64,000 bases of DNA from Lyngbya sp. HA4199-MV5 (GCA_019359375.1 JAHHHL010000015.1:62001-126000); one strand, 5' to 3'. Shown: positions 18,292 to 24,966, numbered from the stretch's first letter. The notes: generated by a model from the sequence alone, not told the origin. Program-made: numbers and translations.

Positions 18292-18898
18292 CGCTCCTCC
18301 TTAGTTCGTTCATGTTCAGCCCTTCGTTCTTGAGGAACTACTATGGCTTCTGCTGACTTCTGTACGGTGAACAATTGCAGTTTCCCGCAACTGCGCTGTT
18401 GAACAGGTTTTAGGGTTCTGTGGCTCCCTCGCCGTTTCCCGCGAGACCTCAATCAGACTCCCTTGACCGCCTCAACCGCAACCCTACAGACCTCCCCGGA
18501 TAAGAACGTGAACTGTCTCTGCACAACCGCATCATTTACCGTGCTCCCTGAACCAAAAGGCTTCGTTATGTTGTGCTAACTCGCCACAGGAGTCTCGGCC
18601 TTCTATGATGTTTCTGTTCGTCGGCTCGCAGATTTGCCGCCAGCTTCCTTCAGACATTCCCTCGCGGGTTTGCCCTTGCCTTAAGCTAGTCGTTAGCATC
18701 ACTCGGATCTGTTGGATCATTTGGATGTTGGTTCTCCGACAGGGGACTTTCACCCCATTAGTTCACGCCCGTGCCGGGCGTACACAACCCGGTTGGAGCG
18801 GACGGGCGCGAGATCCTGATGCTGAGTTCGAGGTGATCTGCCGCCGCTGATTTGAGTCGTTGAAACCTCCGAGGTTTTTGTAGCCCTCTTTCGTAGCT

Positions 18899-19312
18899 TT
18901 AGCGCGGCTGTGCTTCAGGCTGATAAGCATCGGCAGCGCACAGTCGTTCGATTGCCTGGTCAGCCGTAATGAGTCGCTTTAAGACAACCTGACCGATCGC
19001 CTGGGTGGCAGCATCAACCTGAGTCGAATCGGTTGGTTTCACCTCGACCATTAACACAGCCTCTTCAACGCGATAGAGCCAGAGCTTTTCGCCTTGCTCC
19101 CACACGCAAAGATTAACCTGGCTAATCTGGGGCTTGCGTCTCCAGGCGCTTTCGTTCCACAGCCCGCCAAGTTCCCAAACTCTACCAATCGTCCAGCCTT
19201 CTGAGAGAAAAAAGTACTTCACACAGGTATCCCGAATTGCCGTAACGTCATCGCTTACCAGGCTGTGAACTCGCTTACCAGCCTCGCTCAATCTAGCCAA
19301 TCTTAGCCGCAT
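18899..19312 (-). CDS. Hypothetical protein (137 aa)
   Basis: Not recognised. A basic N-terminus (MRLRLARLSEAGKRVHSLV) leads to an alternating pattern with many Trp (FFLSEGWTIGRVWELGGLW, then LCVWEQGEKLWLYRVEEAVL) and an acidic helical C-terminus (DAATQAIGQVVLKRLITADQ, AIERLCAADAY). No signal peptide or membrane segment. No clear Shine-Dalgarno before ATG 19312. The group II intron begins 113 bp downstream of its stop codon. Confidence 0.65.
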   Translation of the reverse strand: MRLRLARLSEAGKRVHSLVSDDVTAIRDTCVKYFFLSEGWTIGRVWELGGLWNESAWRRKPQISQVNLCVWEQGEKLWLYRVEEAVLMVEVKPTDSTQVDAATQAIGQVVLKRLITADQAIERLCAADAYQPEAQPR

Positions 19313-19522
19313 TTATGGTCGCTGCATACGGCATCCAGCCAAAGCCAGTCATAAAGTACCGTACTGCCCGTGCGATCGCATACACTCGGTGTCGGTCAAA
19401 CTGGTAATCTGTCTAGGTGACGCGATCGACAGTTGCTTTCTACCTAGGCACCGCGATCGCAGGATGCTATGGCAACGTCAGCCCCCACATCCACTTAACC
19501 ATCACCCATTTCTTACAGCACT

Positions 19523-20038
19523 ATGGATATCCAGGCTCTTATCCGCGAAATTCCAGACTTTCCCAAACCGGGAATTCTGTTTAAAGACATCACGACCCTT
19601 CTACGCGACGCGGACGGCTTGCGGTACACCATCGACACGTTGGCAGAGAAGTGTGCAGACTTAGCGCCAGATTTCATCATCGGGATGGAATCACGCGGCT
19701 TTATCTTTGGTGCTCCCCTAGCATACAAGCTAGGAGCAGGGTTCATACCCGTTCGCAAACCTGGGAAACTCCCCGCCGCTGTCCACTCTATCGAATACGA
19801 GTTGGAATACGGCATGGATCGCCTGGAAGTGCATCAAGATGCCCTCCATCCCCCCGCTTGTCGGATTTTAATTGTGGATGACTTAATTGCGACAGGCGGC
19901 ACTGCCAACGCCACCGCCAAGCTGGTGCAACAATCTGGTTGCCAACTGGTGGGTTTTGCCTTTGTGATTGAGCTTAAAGACCTCAAGGGGCGCGATCGCT
20001 TACCAGAAGTCCCGATCGTCACGCTCATTGAGTATTAG
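19523..20038 (+). CDS. apt: Adenine phosphoribosyltransferase
   Basis: Salvages adenine to AMP with PRPP. 171 residues, the family's normal size. [20 protein letters not shown] is a typical Apt opening, followed by [33 protein letters not shown] and the PRPP-binding loop [17 protein letters not shown] (about 115-131), then a C-terminal [14 protein letters not shown]. Adjacent on the same strand to a permease gene 75 bp downstream. Confidence 0.96.
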   Translation: MDIQALIREIPDFPKPGILFKDITTLLRDADGLRYTIDTLAEKCADLAPDFIIGMESRGFIFGAPLAYKLGAGFIPVRKPGKLPAAVHSIEYELEYGMDRLEVHQDALHPPACRILIVDDLIATGGTANATAKLVQQSGCQLVGFAFVIELKDLKGRDRLPEVPIVTLIEY

Positions 20039-20112
20039 CATGGACGTTAGCCAGTGGTTAGCCACCACGAGCAGACGCTTTCACCGAAGCACGAACTACC
20101 TACCACACAGCG

Positions 20113-21162
20113 ATGACTACAGCCGATCGGAGCAGACTAACCTCAGGCGTTGATGCCCTTAGAGCGTTTTTAACCAGCGAAACGTTTGTCTTCATTGTCA
20201 AGCGAGTGTTGCAGGCTCTGCTCACCTTACTTCTAGCGTCTGCTCTGAGCTTTCTCATTATCCAGTTAGCCCCTGGAGACTTTTTGGATACCTATCGTCA
20301 AAATCCAAAAATTTCGCCAGAGTTTCTGGAGCAAAAACGGCAACAGTTCAGGTTAGACAAATCCTGGGCAGAACAGTATTTCTTCTGGCTTTGGAGCATT
20401 GTGCGCTACGGCGATGCGGGTCCCAGTATGCTGTACAACCGATCGGCATCTTCGATTATTGCCGAGCGAGTACCCGCAACCTTGCTCCTGGCGATTTCCT
20501 CGCTGATTGTCACATGGGCGATCGCCATCCCGATGGGCATCATTGGCGCGGTCAATCAAAACCGCTGGAGCGATTGGCTTCTGCAAGTCATCAGCTATGC
20601 AGGGCAAGGATTTCCCAGCTTTATCACAGCGCTCCTGCTGCTCATTCTGGCGCAAAACACCTCGCCACTCTTCCCCGTTGGCGATATGACCAGCATTAAC
20701 TACGATGAACTCGTACCCCTTGGCAAAATCATTGACATCGCATGGCACATGATCCTACCGACGATCGCCCTCAGCATCACCAGTTTTGCGGGGCTTCAGC
20801 GCATCACCCGTGGCGAATTGCTGGATGTACTGCGGCAGGACTACATTCAAACTGCCCGTGCCAAAGGTTTACCAGAAAACAAGGTCATTTACATTCACGC
20901 CCTACGTAATGCCATCAACCCGCTCATCACGCTCCTTGGCTTTGAATTTGCCAGTTTGCTCAGCGGTGCCTTCATTGCCGAATTTTTCTTTAACTGGCCC
21001 GGTTTAGGTCGCCTCATTTTGCAAGCCGTGCAGGCGCAAGATTTATATCTCGTGATGGCAAGCCTGATGATGGGTGCCGTGATGCTCATCGTCGGTAACT
21101 TGTTAGCAGACCTTCTGCTTAAAGTCGTTGATCCTCGCATTAAGCTGGAAGACGTTAATTAG
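20113..21162 (+). CDS. ABC transporter permease, DppB/OppB type
   Basis: 349-residue inner-membrane permease of the peptide/nickel family. Membrane segments are near 30-50, 115-140, 150-170, 215-235, 275-300 and 320-340. The ATPase-coupling EAA loop is seen as DYIQTARAKGLPENKVIYIH (about 236-256), followed by ALRNAINPLITLLGFEFASL and FFNWPGLGRL. The N-terminal FIIQLAPGDFLDTYRQNP is the usual B-subunit motif. No partner C-subunit, ATPase or binding protein is adjacent, as is common for scattered cyanobacterial transporter genes. Substrate unknown. Confidence 0.92.
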   Translation: MTTADRSRLTSGVDALRAFLTSETFVFIVKRVLQALLTLLLASALSFLIIQLAPGDFLDTYRQNPKISPEFLEQKRQQFRLDKSWAEQYFFWLWSIVRYGDAGPSMLYNRSASSIIAERVPATLLLAISSLIVTWAIAIPMGIIGAVNQNRWSDWLLQVISYAGQGFPSFITALLLLILAQNTSPLFPVGDMTSINYDELVPLGKIIDIAWHMILPTIALSITSFAGLQRITRGELLDVLRQDYIQTARAKGLPENKVIYIHALRNAINPLITLLGFEFASLLSGAFIAEFFFNWPGLGRLILQAVQAQDLYLVMASLMMGAVMLIVGNLLADLLLKVVDPRIKLEDVN

Positions 21163-21326
21163 AGTTGTTGGTTGTTAGTCGTTGGTTTTTAAATCTTTAG
21201 TAAGGCTATGGACAATAGTTCACGCACGATCGCTCTACATTGACACATCCAAATAATTTCCTATTTGACCCTCTCAAACGAATAACCTTATTTTCTAGCT
21301 AACAACTAACAACCAACAACTAACAA
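21163..21326. repeat. Inverted heptameric spacer repeats (TTGTTGG/CCAACAA)
   Basis: AGTTGTTGGTTGTTAGTCG just after the permease stop and CTAACAACTAACAACCAACA just before the next gene are mutually inverted low-complexity tracts of TTGTTGG- and TTGTTAG-type units, about 100 bp apart. They could form a long imperfect hairpin. No promoter elements stand out between them. Confidence 0.6.
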
Positions 21327-21333
21327 CTCTCCT

Positions 21334-21663
21334 ATGTTTTCTCAAGCTTATTACCTGATTCGATCGCGTGCCGATGGTAGTTACTTAGTGGCGCATCCGC
21401 ATCAAGAGGAAAGCTCAAAGCAAAGTAGTGAAGAAAGAGCGAGGGAAGAAGCACGCCAAAAATCAAGTTTTTTGCTCTTATTTCGTGAACATTTTGATGC
21501 GTTAAGTTATCTAAATACTCATGCCTCAGGAGTCGCCGATCGCTTTACAGTCGAATCAATTCCCGGCACACAAATTGATAGCCTGCTCAAGCGTTGGAGT
21601 TTTACAGGCATTGGGGTTGTTCAAGATCCACTGGTTCCAAGCATTGAGTTTTTATCAAAATAA
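21334..21663 (+). CDS. Hypothetical protein (109 aa)
   Basis: Not assigned. MFSQAYYLIRSRADGSYLVA and the C-terminal SFTGIGVVQDPLVPSIEFL suggest a compact alpha/beta protein; the middle is charged and helical (EESSKQSSEERAREEARQK, then FLLLFREHFDALSYLNTHA). No membrane segment. It resembles short conserved cyanobacterial proteins, but I cannot name a family. It stands alone. Confidence 0.7.
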   Translation: MFSQAYYLIRSRADGSYLVAHPHQEESSKQSSEERAREEARQKSSFLLLFREHFDALSYLNTHASGVADRFTVESIPGTQIDSLLKRWSFTGIGVVQDPLVPSIEFLSK

Positions 21664-22130
21664 AGCGACTCAAACGCCAAAAATCGAAGTCAGCCAGCTC
21701 AATCTTGCCAGGTCATCATAAGAGTCAGTGCTACAAATACAGCGTTCTCCAATTTGCTGCGGTATACCTTACTCCCCTTACTTCTTGACTCCCTGCATGG
21801 ATCTGTACTTCACTTGATTGAAAATTGCTGTAAGACACAGTTGGCAAACGACTGCGGAGATAGCTGTTTTCTACAACACATGCTTTCGATCTCGAACGAT
21901 CGTACTGTATAGAAAGCCATTGGTCTTACGTCTGCTCTCCCTCTTACAACGCCACCATCCTACCCCCGGCACTCTTCCTTGAGAGAGATAAAACTGACTT
22001 CATACCGCAATAAAAATCCCTCAAGATGTAGATGTGAATCAACGTGCAGATCTGAGTATATGGAAGAGGTTTAGTTGGTCTAATCAGCTAACCTTTCAAC
22101 ACTAACTTCTATAGCTTGGAGGAACCTGCT
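21664..22130. other. Intergenic region, no gene seen
   Basis: 467 bp with no credible open frame and no RNA motif that I recognise. It presumably contains the promoter and 5' leader of the exported protein at 22131. A CGAACGATCG palindrome occurs near 21893. Confidence 0.5.
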
Positions 22131-22493
22131 ATGAGAGATGTTTTAACGATTTTGCGCCCCCTTCGCTACCTCGTGACTCTCTGCCTTTGTGCAGTTTTGC
22201 TGTTTTCTTACGTTACCCCTGCTTTTGCAGCACCCATGAAGAATGAGCCAAATGCAGCAGCAAATAAAGCCGCAAAAGAGTTTGAGCATGAATCACGCGA
22301 CGCGATCGCAACCGATCACCCCCCCGGTTTGAGTGAAACGCAAAAGAAAACGAGAGATGGCGGCTTGAACGAAGTACAAGGCAAAGCTGGTCTTGACGAG
22401 ATGAAGCGCCCTTCCAATGCAGCAGGTACACCTTCCGTCGAAAAAGATGTCAAGAACGTACTTGAGAAGGTTCAAGACAAGCTGGGTGGCTAA
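22131..22493 (+). CDS. Exported low-temperature-induced-type small protein
   Basis: 120 residues from ATG 22131, which has a clear GGAGGAA nine bases upstream. A signal peptide (YLVTLCLCAVLLFSYVTPAF, likely cut after AFA) precedes a highly charged, Ala/Lys/Glu-rich, probably disordered mature chain (PNAAANKAAKEFEHESRDAI, then GGLNEVQGKAGLDEMKRPSN and VEKDVKNVLEKVQDKLG). This composition resembles cyanobacterial low-temperature-induced or CsbD-like stress proteins. The stress assignment is an inference from composition. A terminator follows at 22531. Confidence 0.75.
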   Translation: MRDVLTILRPLRYLVTLCLCAVLLFSYVTPAFAAPMKNEPNAAANKAAKEFEHESRDAIATDHPPGLSETQKKTRDGGLNEVQGKAGLDEMKRPSNAAGTPSVEKDVKNVLEKVQDKLGG

Positions 22494-22530
22494 CTGGTGC
22501 CAGCTCAGTAAAGCCATACTTTAAACTACG

Positions 22531-22557
22531 AAAGCAGCGGGGTAGACTCGCTGCTTT
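22531..22557 (+). terminator. Rho-independent terminator
   Basis: AAAGCAGCG pairs with CGCTGCTTT across a nine-base loop, followed by TCAGTTTTGG, 38 bp after the stop of the exported stress-type protein. A nine-pair stem with a weak T tract. Confidence 0.75.
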
Positions 22558-22602
22558 TCAGTTTTGGTCTTGGTAGCCAAATGCTAATACCGTTAACAAG
22601 CT

Positions 22603-22730
22603 TAGGGCGTGTCATCAATTAGCTGCGAAACCTTGCAATATCAGCAGTGTCACGCCCGTCCCAACACACCAAGCTAGGGGCTGGAGCCTTTACTGCAAGC
22701 AATGTGTAGAGTAATTGATGACAGCCCCTA
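22603..22730. mobile_element. MITE-1, copy B
   Basis: 128-bp relative of the element at 3715-3844: left end GGGCGTGTCATCAATT, right end AATTGATGACAGCCCC, with the same internal ACACACCAAGCTAGGGGCTG segment and TAG on both outer flanks. It sits between a terminator and the tRNA cluster. Confidence 0.75.
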
Positions 22731-22750
22731 GTACTTGAGTCGAAAATGGG

Positions 22751-22868
22751 GCTGGCGACAGGAGTTGTAGCTTGCTTCCGCGTTCGCGCAGCGTCTCTGA
22801 AAGAGATAGCGGTACCTGTGACCACTTGCTTCGGAAGCAAGCACTCTGTCCCTCTGAGCTACATCCTC
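22751..22868 (-). pseudogene. tRNA-Arg(CCG)-like pseudogene split by nested repeats
   Basis: On the minus strand GAGGATG (acceptor) is followed by TA, a D-arm GCTC-AGAGGGACA-GAGT, an anticodon arm CTTGC-TTCCGAA-GCAAG (anticodon CCG) and a T-stem ACAGG/CCTGT. Between the two T-stem strands lie 48 bp of repeat DNA (22767-22814) instead of most of the T-loop; only AACT remains. The acceptor strands (GAGGATG and CGCCAGC) pair poorly. A normal tRNA cannot form unless the insert is removed, so I call it a relic. Confidence 0.65.
22767..22814. repeat. Nested small repeats SR-B within SR-A
   Basis: An SR-A copy is split: GTAGCTTGCTTCC (22767-22779) and GCGGTA (22809-22814) flank a 29-bp SR-B unit (22780-22808) containing CGTCTCTGAAAGAG. 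SR-A occurs uninterrupted at 22933-22954, 39993-40014 and 54461-54482, and an SR-B relative at 23813-23843. The composite lies in the T-loop of a tRNA-like gene. Confidence 0.65.
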
Positions 22869-22874
22869 ATTGGG

Positions 22875-22966
22875 AGCATCGACGGAAGTTGCACCCGCTT
22901 CTTTCTGGCTGAGAACCAGAACGACTTCGATATACCCCTCGGGAAGCAAGCTACGTCCACGATGCT
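22875..22966 (-). tRNA. tRNA-Glu(CTC)-like gene with a repeat in its D-loop
   Basis: The acceptor strands AGCATCG and CGATGCT pair perfectly over seven bases. The anticodon arm is TCTGG-TTCTCAG-CCAGA (anticodon CTC, Glu) and the T-arm GCGGG-TGCAACT-TCCGT. In the D-arm, GAC and GTC enclose a complete 22-bp SR-A repeat (22933-22954). Without it the gene is 70 nt. CTC is an unusual Glu anticodon in bacteria. Whether the transcript folds and is charged is doubtful; it may be a pseudo-tRNA. Confidence 0.6.
22933..22954 (-). repeat. Small repeat SR-A in a tRNA D-loop
   Basis: 22 bp; on the minus strand it begins GTAGCTTGCTTCCC and ends GGGTA after two variable bases and a purine. It forms a small CCC/GGG hairpin. 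Same length and ends as the copies at 39993-40014 and 54461-54482. Confidence 0.75.
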
Positions 22967-22973
22967 ACAAAGC

Positions 22974-23046
22974 GGGGGAGATGGGAGTTGAACCCACGAT
23001 CTTTCGCTCGACAGGCGACCGCTTTGAGCCACTAAGCTACACCCCC
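22974..23046 (-). tRNA. tRNA-Asp(GTC)-like gene
   Basis: 73-nt cloverleaf on the minus strand: acceptor GGGGGTG/CTCCCCC (one T-T mismatch), TA, D-arm GCTT-AGTGGCTCA-AAGC, anticodon arm GTCGC-CTGTCGA-GCGAA (anticodon GTC, one end mismatch), variable AGATC, and T-arm GTGGG-TTCAACT-CCCAT. Conserved T33, G18G19 and the TTCRA motif are present; CCA is not encoded. It differs strongly from the usual bacterial tRNA-Asp body, so it is probably an extra, array-type tRNA rather than the housekeeping copy. Confidence 0.75.
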
Positions 23047-23056
23047 ATGTTTTTGC

Positions 23057-23090
23057 TTTCAAGAACCAACTTCGTTTGTGCTTCTTGAAA
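23057..23090. other. Inverted repeat upstream of the tRNA cluster
   Basis: TTTCAAGAA at 23057-23065 and TTCTTGAAA at 23082-23090 form a nine-pair stem with a 16-base loop. It lies between the small ORF at 23147 and the first tRNA. It has no T tract, so it is more likely a processing hairpin or repeat than a terminator. Confidence 0.45.
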
Positions 23091-23146
23091 ACAAAAAGTG
23101 GCGATTCAATTTTCAAGGTTCAAGTTTGCTGATAAATCAGCAGGAA

Positions 23147-23341
23147 TTAGAGAAAGCAACGCCGTTCCAGAGAATAGATTTTCTGAAGCTGGCGGAATGT
23201 TTGCGCGGGCTGAGTGAAAGATGAATATCCCTGATTGAACGAGTCGTCTTGAAGTGGCGTGGAGATGCCAGAAACATGCGTGGTTAGGAACTCTAAGCGC
23301 TTCAAGAGACCATTGTTTTTAGTAAGGGAGTGAGTGTTCAT
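23147..23341 (-). CDS. Small hypothetical protein leading the tRNA cluster (64 aa)
   Basis: Unrecognised. ATG 23341 has a strong GAGGAG Shine-Dalgarno eight bases upstream and sits behind promoter-like boxes, so it is probably translated. The protein is polar (TKNNGLLKRLEFLTTHVSG, then DDSFNQGYSSFTQPAQTFRQ and LERRCFL) without a membrane segment or known motif. It is transcribed towards the tRNA genes about 100 bp downstream, so it may share their transcript. Confidence 0.6.
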   Translation of the reverse strand: MNTHSLTKNNGLLKRLEFLTTHVSGISTPLQDDSFNQGYSSFTQPAQTFRQLQKIYSLERRCFL

Positions 23342-23379
23342 TGGATTGGCTCCTCTGTGTCTCATCTCATACTACGAAC

Positions 23380-23406
23380 ATAATACATTATACTACAAGG
23401 TGTCAA
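23380..23406 (-). promoter_or_regulatory. Promoter-like boxes upstream of the small ORF
   Basis: On the minus strand a perfect TTGACA (23401-23406) is followed 15 bases later by TATTAT (23380-23385); a perfect TATAAT also lies at 23387-23392 but too close. A CTACAA-CTTTT-TTGTAG inverted repeat lies just upstream (about 23414-23437) and could be an operator. Confidence 0.55.
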
Positions 23407-23522
23407 GAGGGTCCTACAACTTTTTTGTAGGTGGGAGAGAACGACTGCCAGAAAATCCTTGTATCGCTCTCTCCCACTGGATTTGACCCCTAAGCTGGAG
23501 AGGAAATGTGGACTTCGCTCAT

Positions 23523-23948
23523 CTACCACAGCTTGTAGATGAAACGCTCAATTCGTTCACGAAGTGTCTCTGTTGGCGTAGCCGCCCCAGCGGGGCTAAG
23601 AGAATCGCTCATCACCGTCAAGAACATCCCTTCATGAGCGTCCTTGTCCTCGGCAATCCAACTTCCGCTGAACCCAACTTCGACAAACTCCTCATCGACA
23701 GCAATGAGGGTGACTGCTGAGCCATACTCCCGATGTAGTGCTATTTCCAGCACTTTCAGTTCGGGAATGTCCGCAGGCAGCAGAAAGGAGGCGTGACCAG
23801 GTTCGATAGGTCGCGATTCTCTTCGAGACGGCAAAGCCGAACGCCCTAATCGCATTGCCAGGAGGACGCGCTGGGCAATCAACAGTTCGGGGTTGGTCAT
23901 GGTCCACTCCATGTACAGCCCAACGTCGGTGTAGTTCAGCTTTAACAT
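23523..23948 (-). CDS. Conserved cyanobacterial hypothetical protein with two repeat-derived insertions
   Basis: 141 residues from ATG 23948, preceded by AGGAGG. Conserved blocks: MLKLNYTDVGLYMEWTM, VLLAMRLG, PGHASFLLPADIPELKVLEI and AVDEEFVEVGFSGSWIAED, EGMFLTVMSD and a terminal RIERFIYKLW. I recall this family as widespread, of unknown function, in cyanobacteria. Relative to that pattern, extra residues RSALPSRRESR (after MRLG) and SLSPAGAATPTETLRE (before RIERF) are encoded by small dispersed repeats, both kept in frame. The gene is 26 bp downstream of the HNH gene, probably one operon. Confidence 0.8.
   Translation of the reverse strand: MLKLNYTDVGLYMEWTMTNPELLIAQRVLLAMRLGRSALPSRRESRPIEPGHASFLLPADIPELKVLEIALHREYGSAVTLIAVDEEFVEVGFSGSWIAEDKDAHEGMFLTVMSDSLSPAGAATPTETLRERIERFIYKLW
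23561..23610. repeat. Small repeat SR-C inside a coding sequence
   Basis: About 50 bp with core GTTGGCGTAGCCGCCCCAGC and a CCCC/GGGG hairpin, ending AAGAGAATCGC. It encodes 16 extra residues near the C-terminus of the protein at 23523-23948 without shifting the frame. The core matches, in the opposite orientation, the insertion at 2443-2466. Confidence 0.6.
23813..23843. repeat. Small repeat SR-B-like inside a coding sequence
   Basis: About 31 bp, GCGATTCTCTTCGAGACGGC then AAAGCCGAACG, encoding roughly 11 extra residues in the protein at 23523-23948. The pattern CTCTT, GAGACG, CGAACG matches the nested unit at 22780-22808. Confidence 0.55.
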
Positions 23949-23974
23949 CGGTCTTGCCTCCTTTTCGATAGAGG

Positions 23975-24505
23975 TCAGGTGTCAACAGGTTGCTGTTCTT
24001 TCCAGAACTGCTCGGCGAACGCGATCGCAGGATGGATCGGTGCCTTGGGTTTGGTCTTCAGTACCATTCCGGTTTCGTGCAGGGGGCGATCGCCCTTAGC
24101 CGAGTTGCACCTCTCGCAGGCGGTCACCACGTTGTCCCAGGTATGAGTTCCACCTTTTGAGCGGGGAATAACGTGATCGAGCGTCAGGTGCTTGGTGCTG
24201 CCGCAGTACTGACAGGTGTGGTTGTCGCGGCGAAAGATTTCCCGCCGATTCACCGGAGGAACCTTCCAGTGCCGCTCTGGATTGCCGCTCGTCAAACGAA
24301 TGTGATCTGGGATTTGTAGTACAACGCTGGGAGAGCGGACTTCCCATTGCTGGGTGCTGCTGAACTCCAGGGTCTCTGCCTGTCCGGTAACCAGGAGCAC
24401 GATCGCCCGTTTGAGGTTGATCCGCGCCAGGGGCAGGTAGTTCTTAGAGAACACTACAACCTGGTTCTGAAGTATGGGAATTTTCTGTCGCTGCTCGGTC
24501 TGCAT
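23975..24505 (-). CDS. HNH endonuclease
   Basis: 177 residues from ATG 24505, which has GAGGAG upstream. An N-terminal domain (VVVFSKNYLPLARINLKRAI) precedes an HNH nuclease: NRREIFRRDNHTCQYCG, HLTLDHVIPRSKGG (catalytic His) and NVVTACERCNSAKGD, with two CxxC zinc pairs. This architecture is common for cyanobacterial HNH proteins of unknown biological role. It may nick DNA; a link to the repeats around it is speculation. Downstream it is followed by the repeat-invaded gene at 23523. Confidence 0.9.
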   Translation of the reverse strand: MQTEQRQKIPILQNQVVVFSKNYLPLARINLKRAIVLLVTGQAETLEFSSTQQWEVRSPSVVLQIPDHIRLTSGNPERHWKVPPVNRREIFRRDNHTCQYCGSTKHLTLDHVIPRSKGGTHTWDNVVTACERCNSAKGDRPLHETGMVLKTKPKAPIHPAIAFAEQFWKEQQPVDT

Positions 24506-24525
24506 CAGTTTTCTCCTCAAAAAAT

Positions 24526-24558
24526 AACCCCCGCCTCTGATCACCAGGAGCGGGGGTT
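24526..24558 (-). terminator. Strong rho-independent terminator hairpin
   Basis: AACCCCCGC and GCGGGGGTT form a nine-pair GC-rich stem; on the minus strand it is followed by ATTTTTTG. It stands 20 bp before the HNH gene start, on the same strand. It ends either an upstream minus-strand transcript (candidate ORF 24581-24796) or acts as an attenuator in the HNH leader. Confidence 0.8.
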
Positions 24559-24580
24559 GGGGAAGTTGATATGCTTTTCC

Positions 24581-24796
24581 CTATGTTGGTGTCAGGATTG
24601 CCCTGCACCTCCCGCTGCTAGTGAGTTGATCCGAATTGAGCCATGCGGCGATTGTGCTATCAATACCTTCGCTGACGGCTTTACCGCCACTAAACCGATA
24701 CATTTCCTCAAACGCAAACAGCGCCGCTGCTCTGCCTAGACCTGAATGGGGTCGGCACTGCATGGCGCTGGCTAAGGTGGTGAGGATGCGGATCAT
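24581..24796 (-). CDS. Possible small protein (71 aa), weak
   Basis: The only candidate gene in the 408 bp between the HNH hairpin and the DUF4132 gene. Its product (MIRILTTLASAMQCRPHSGL, then GRAAALFAFEEMYRFSGGKA and SEGIDSTIAAWLNSDQL) looks protein-like, and the terminator at 24526-24558 lies right after its stop. Against it: no Shine-Dalgarno at ATG 24796 and an overlapping plus-strand open frame. The true start may differ. Confidence 0.4.
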   Translation of the reverse strand: MIRILTTLASAMQCRPHSGLGRAAALFAFEEMYRFSGGKAVSEGIDSTIAAWLNSDQLTSSGRCRAILTPT

Positions 24797-24966
24797 GGAA
24801 GGCTGTAGTCTTTGTATTACAATTCTGGCTGTCTAATACTACACTTGTAATATTAGCTTGTCCACTCTCTTACAGAAAATGGATGTCCGGTTCTAGATAC
24901 ACACCAACAGGTTGCGATTACGGACAGAATTTACGCCAAGGTGAATCAGGTAACAGAAATGCGAAA

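Larger units (their letters stand above)
16855..18785 (-). mobile_element. Group II intron with maturase
   Basis: Retroelement of about 1931 bp on the minus strand. The proposed 5' end is GTGTACGCCCGGCACGGGCG at 18785, followed by a GGGGTGAAAGTCCCC hairpin typical of domain I. The maturase gene fills 18291-16957 (domain IV). A domain V hairpin is at 16892-16923 and domain VI follows, with a GGAGAG-TTCAACG-CTCTCC stem ending ACCCGAT at 16855. It lies between the pair at 16305-16822 and the gene at 18899-19312, not inside either, so it may be harmless. Boundaries are read from motifs, not from splice data. Confidence 0.75.

Noticed and set aside
18841-18885. AACCTC/GAGGTT hairpin with TTTTT near 18865-18880 as a plus-strand terminator
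   Set aside because: The loop would be a single base and no plus-strand gene ends nearby; kept only as intron-site context.
22974-23046. Housekeeping tRNA-Asp
   Set aside because: The body sequence and acceptor mismatch differ too much from usual tRNA-Asp; reported as tRNA-Asp-like.
22746-23116. Open frames of 72-85 codons on both strands across the tRNA cluster
   Set aside because: The cloverleaf structures explain the sequence, and the frames have no coding character.
24347-24739. 130-codon plus frame
   Set aside because: Crosses the HNH N-terminus and a terminator hairpin on the opposite strand.
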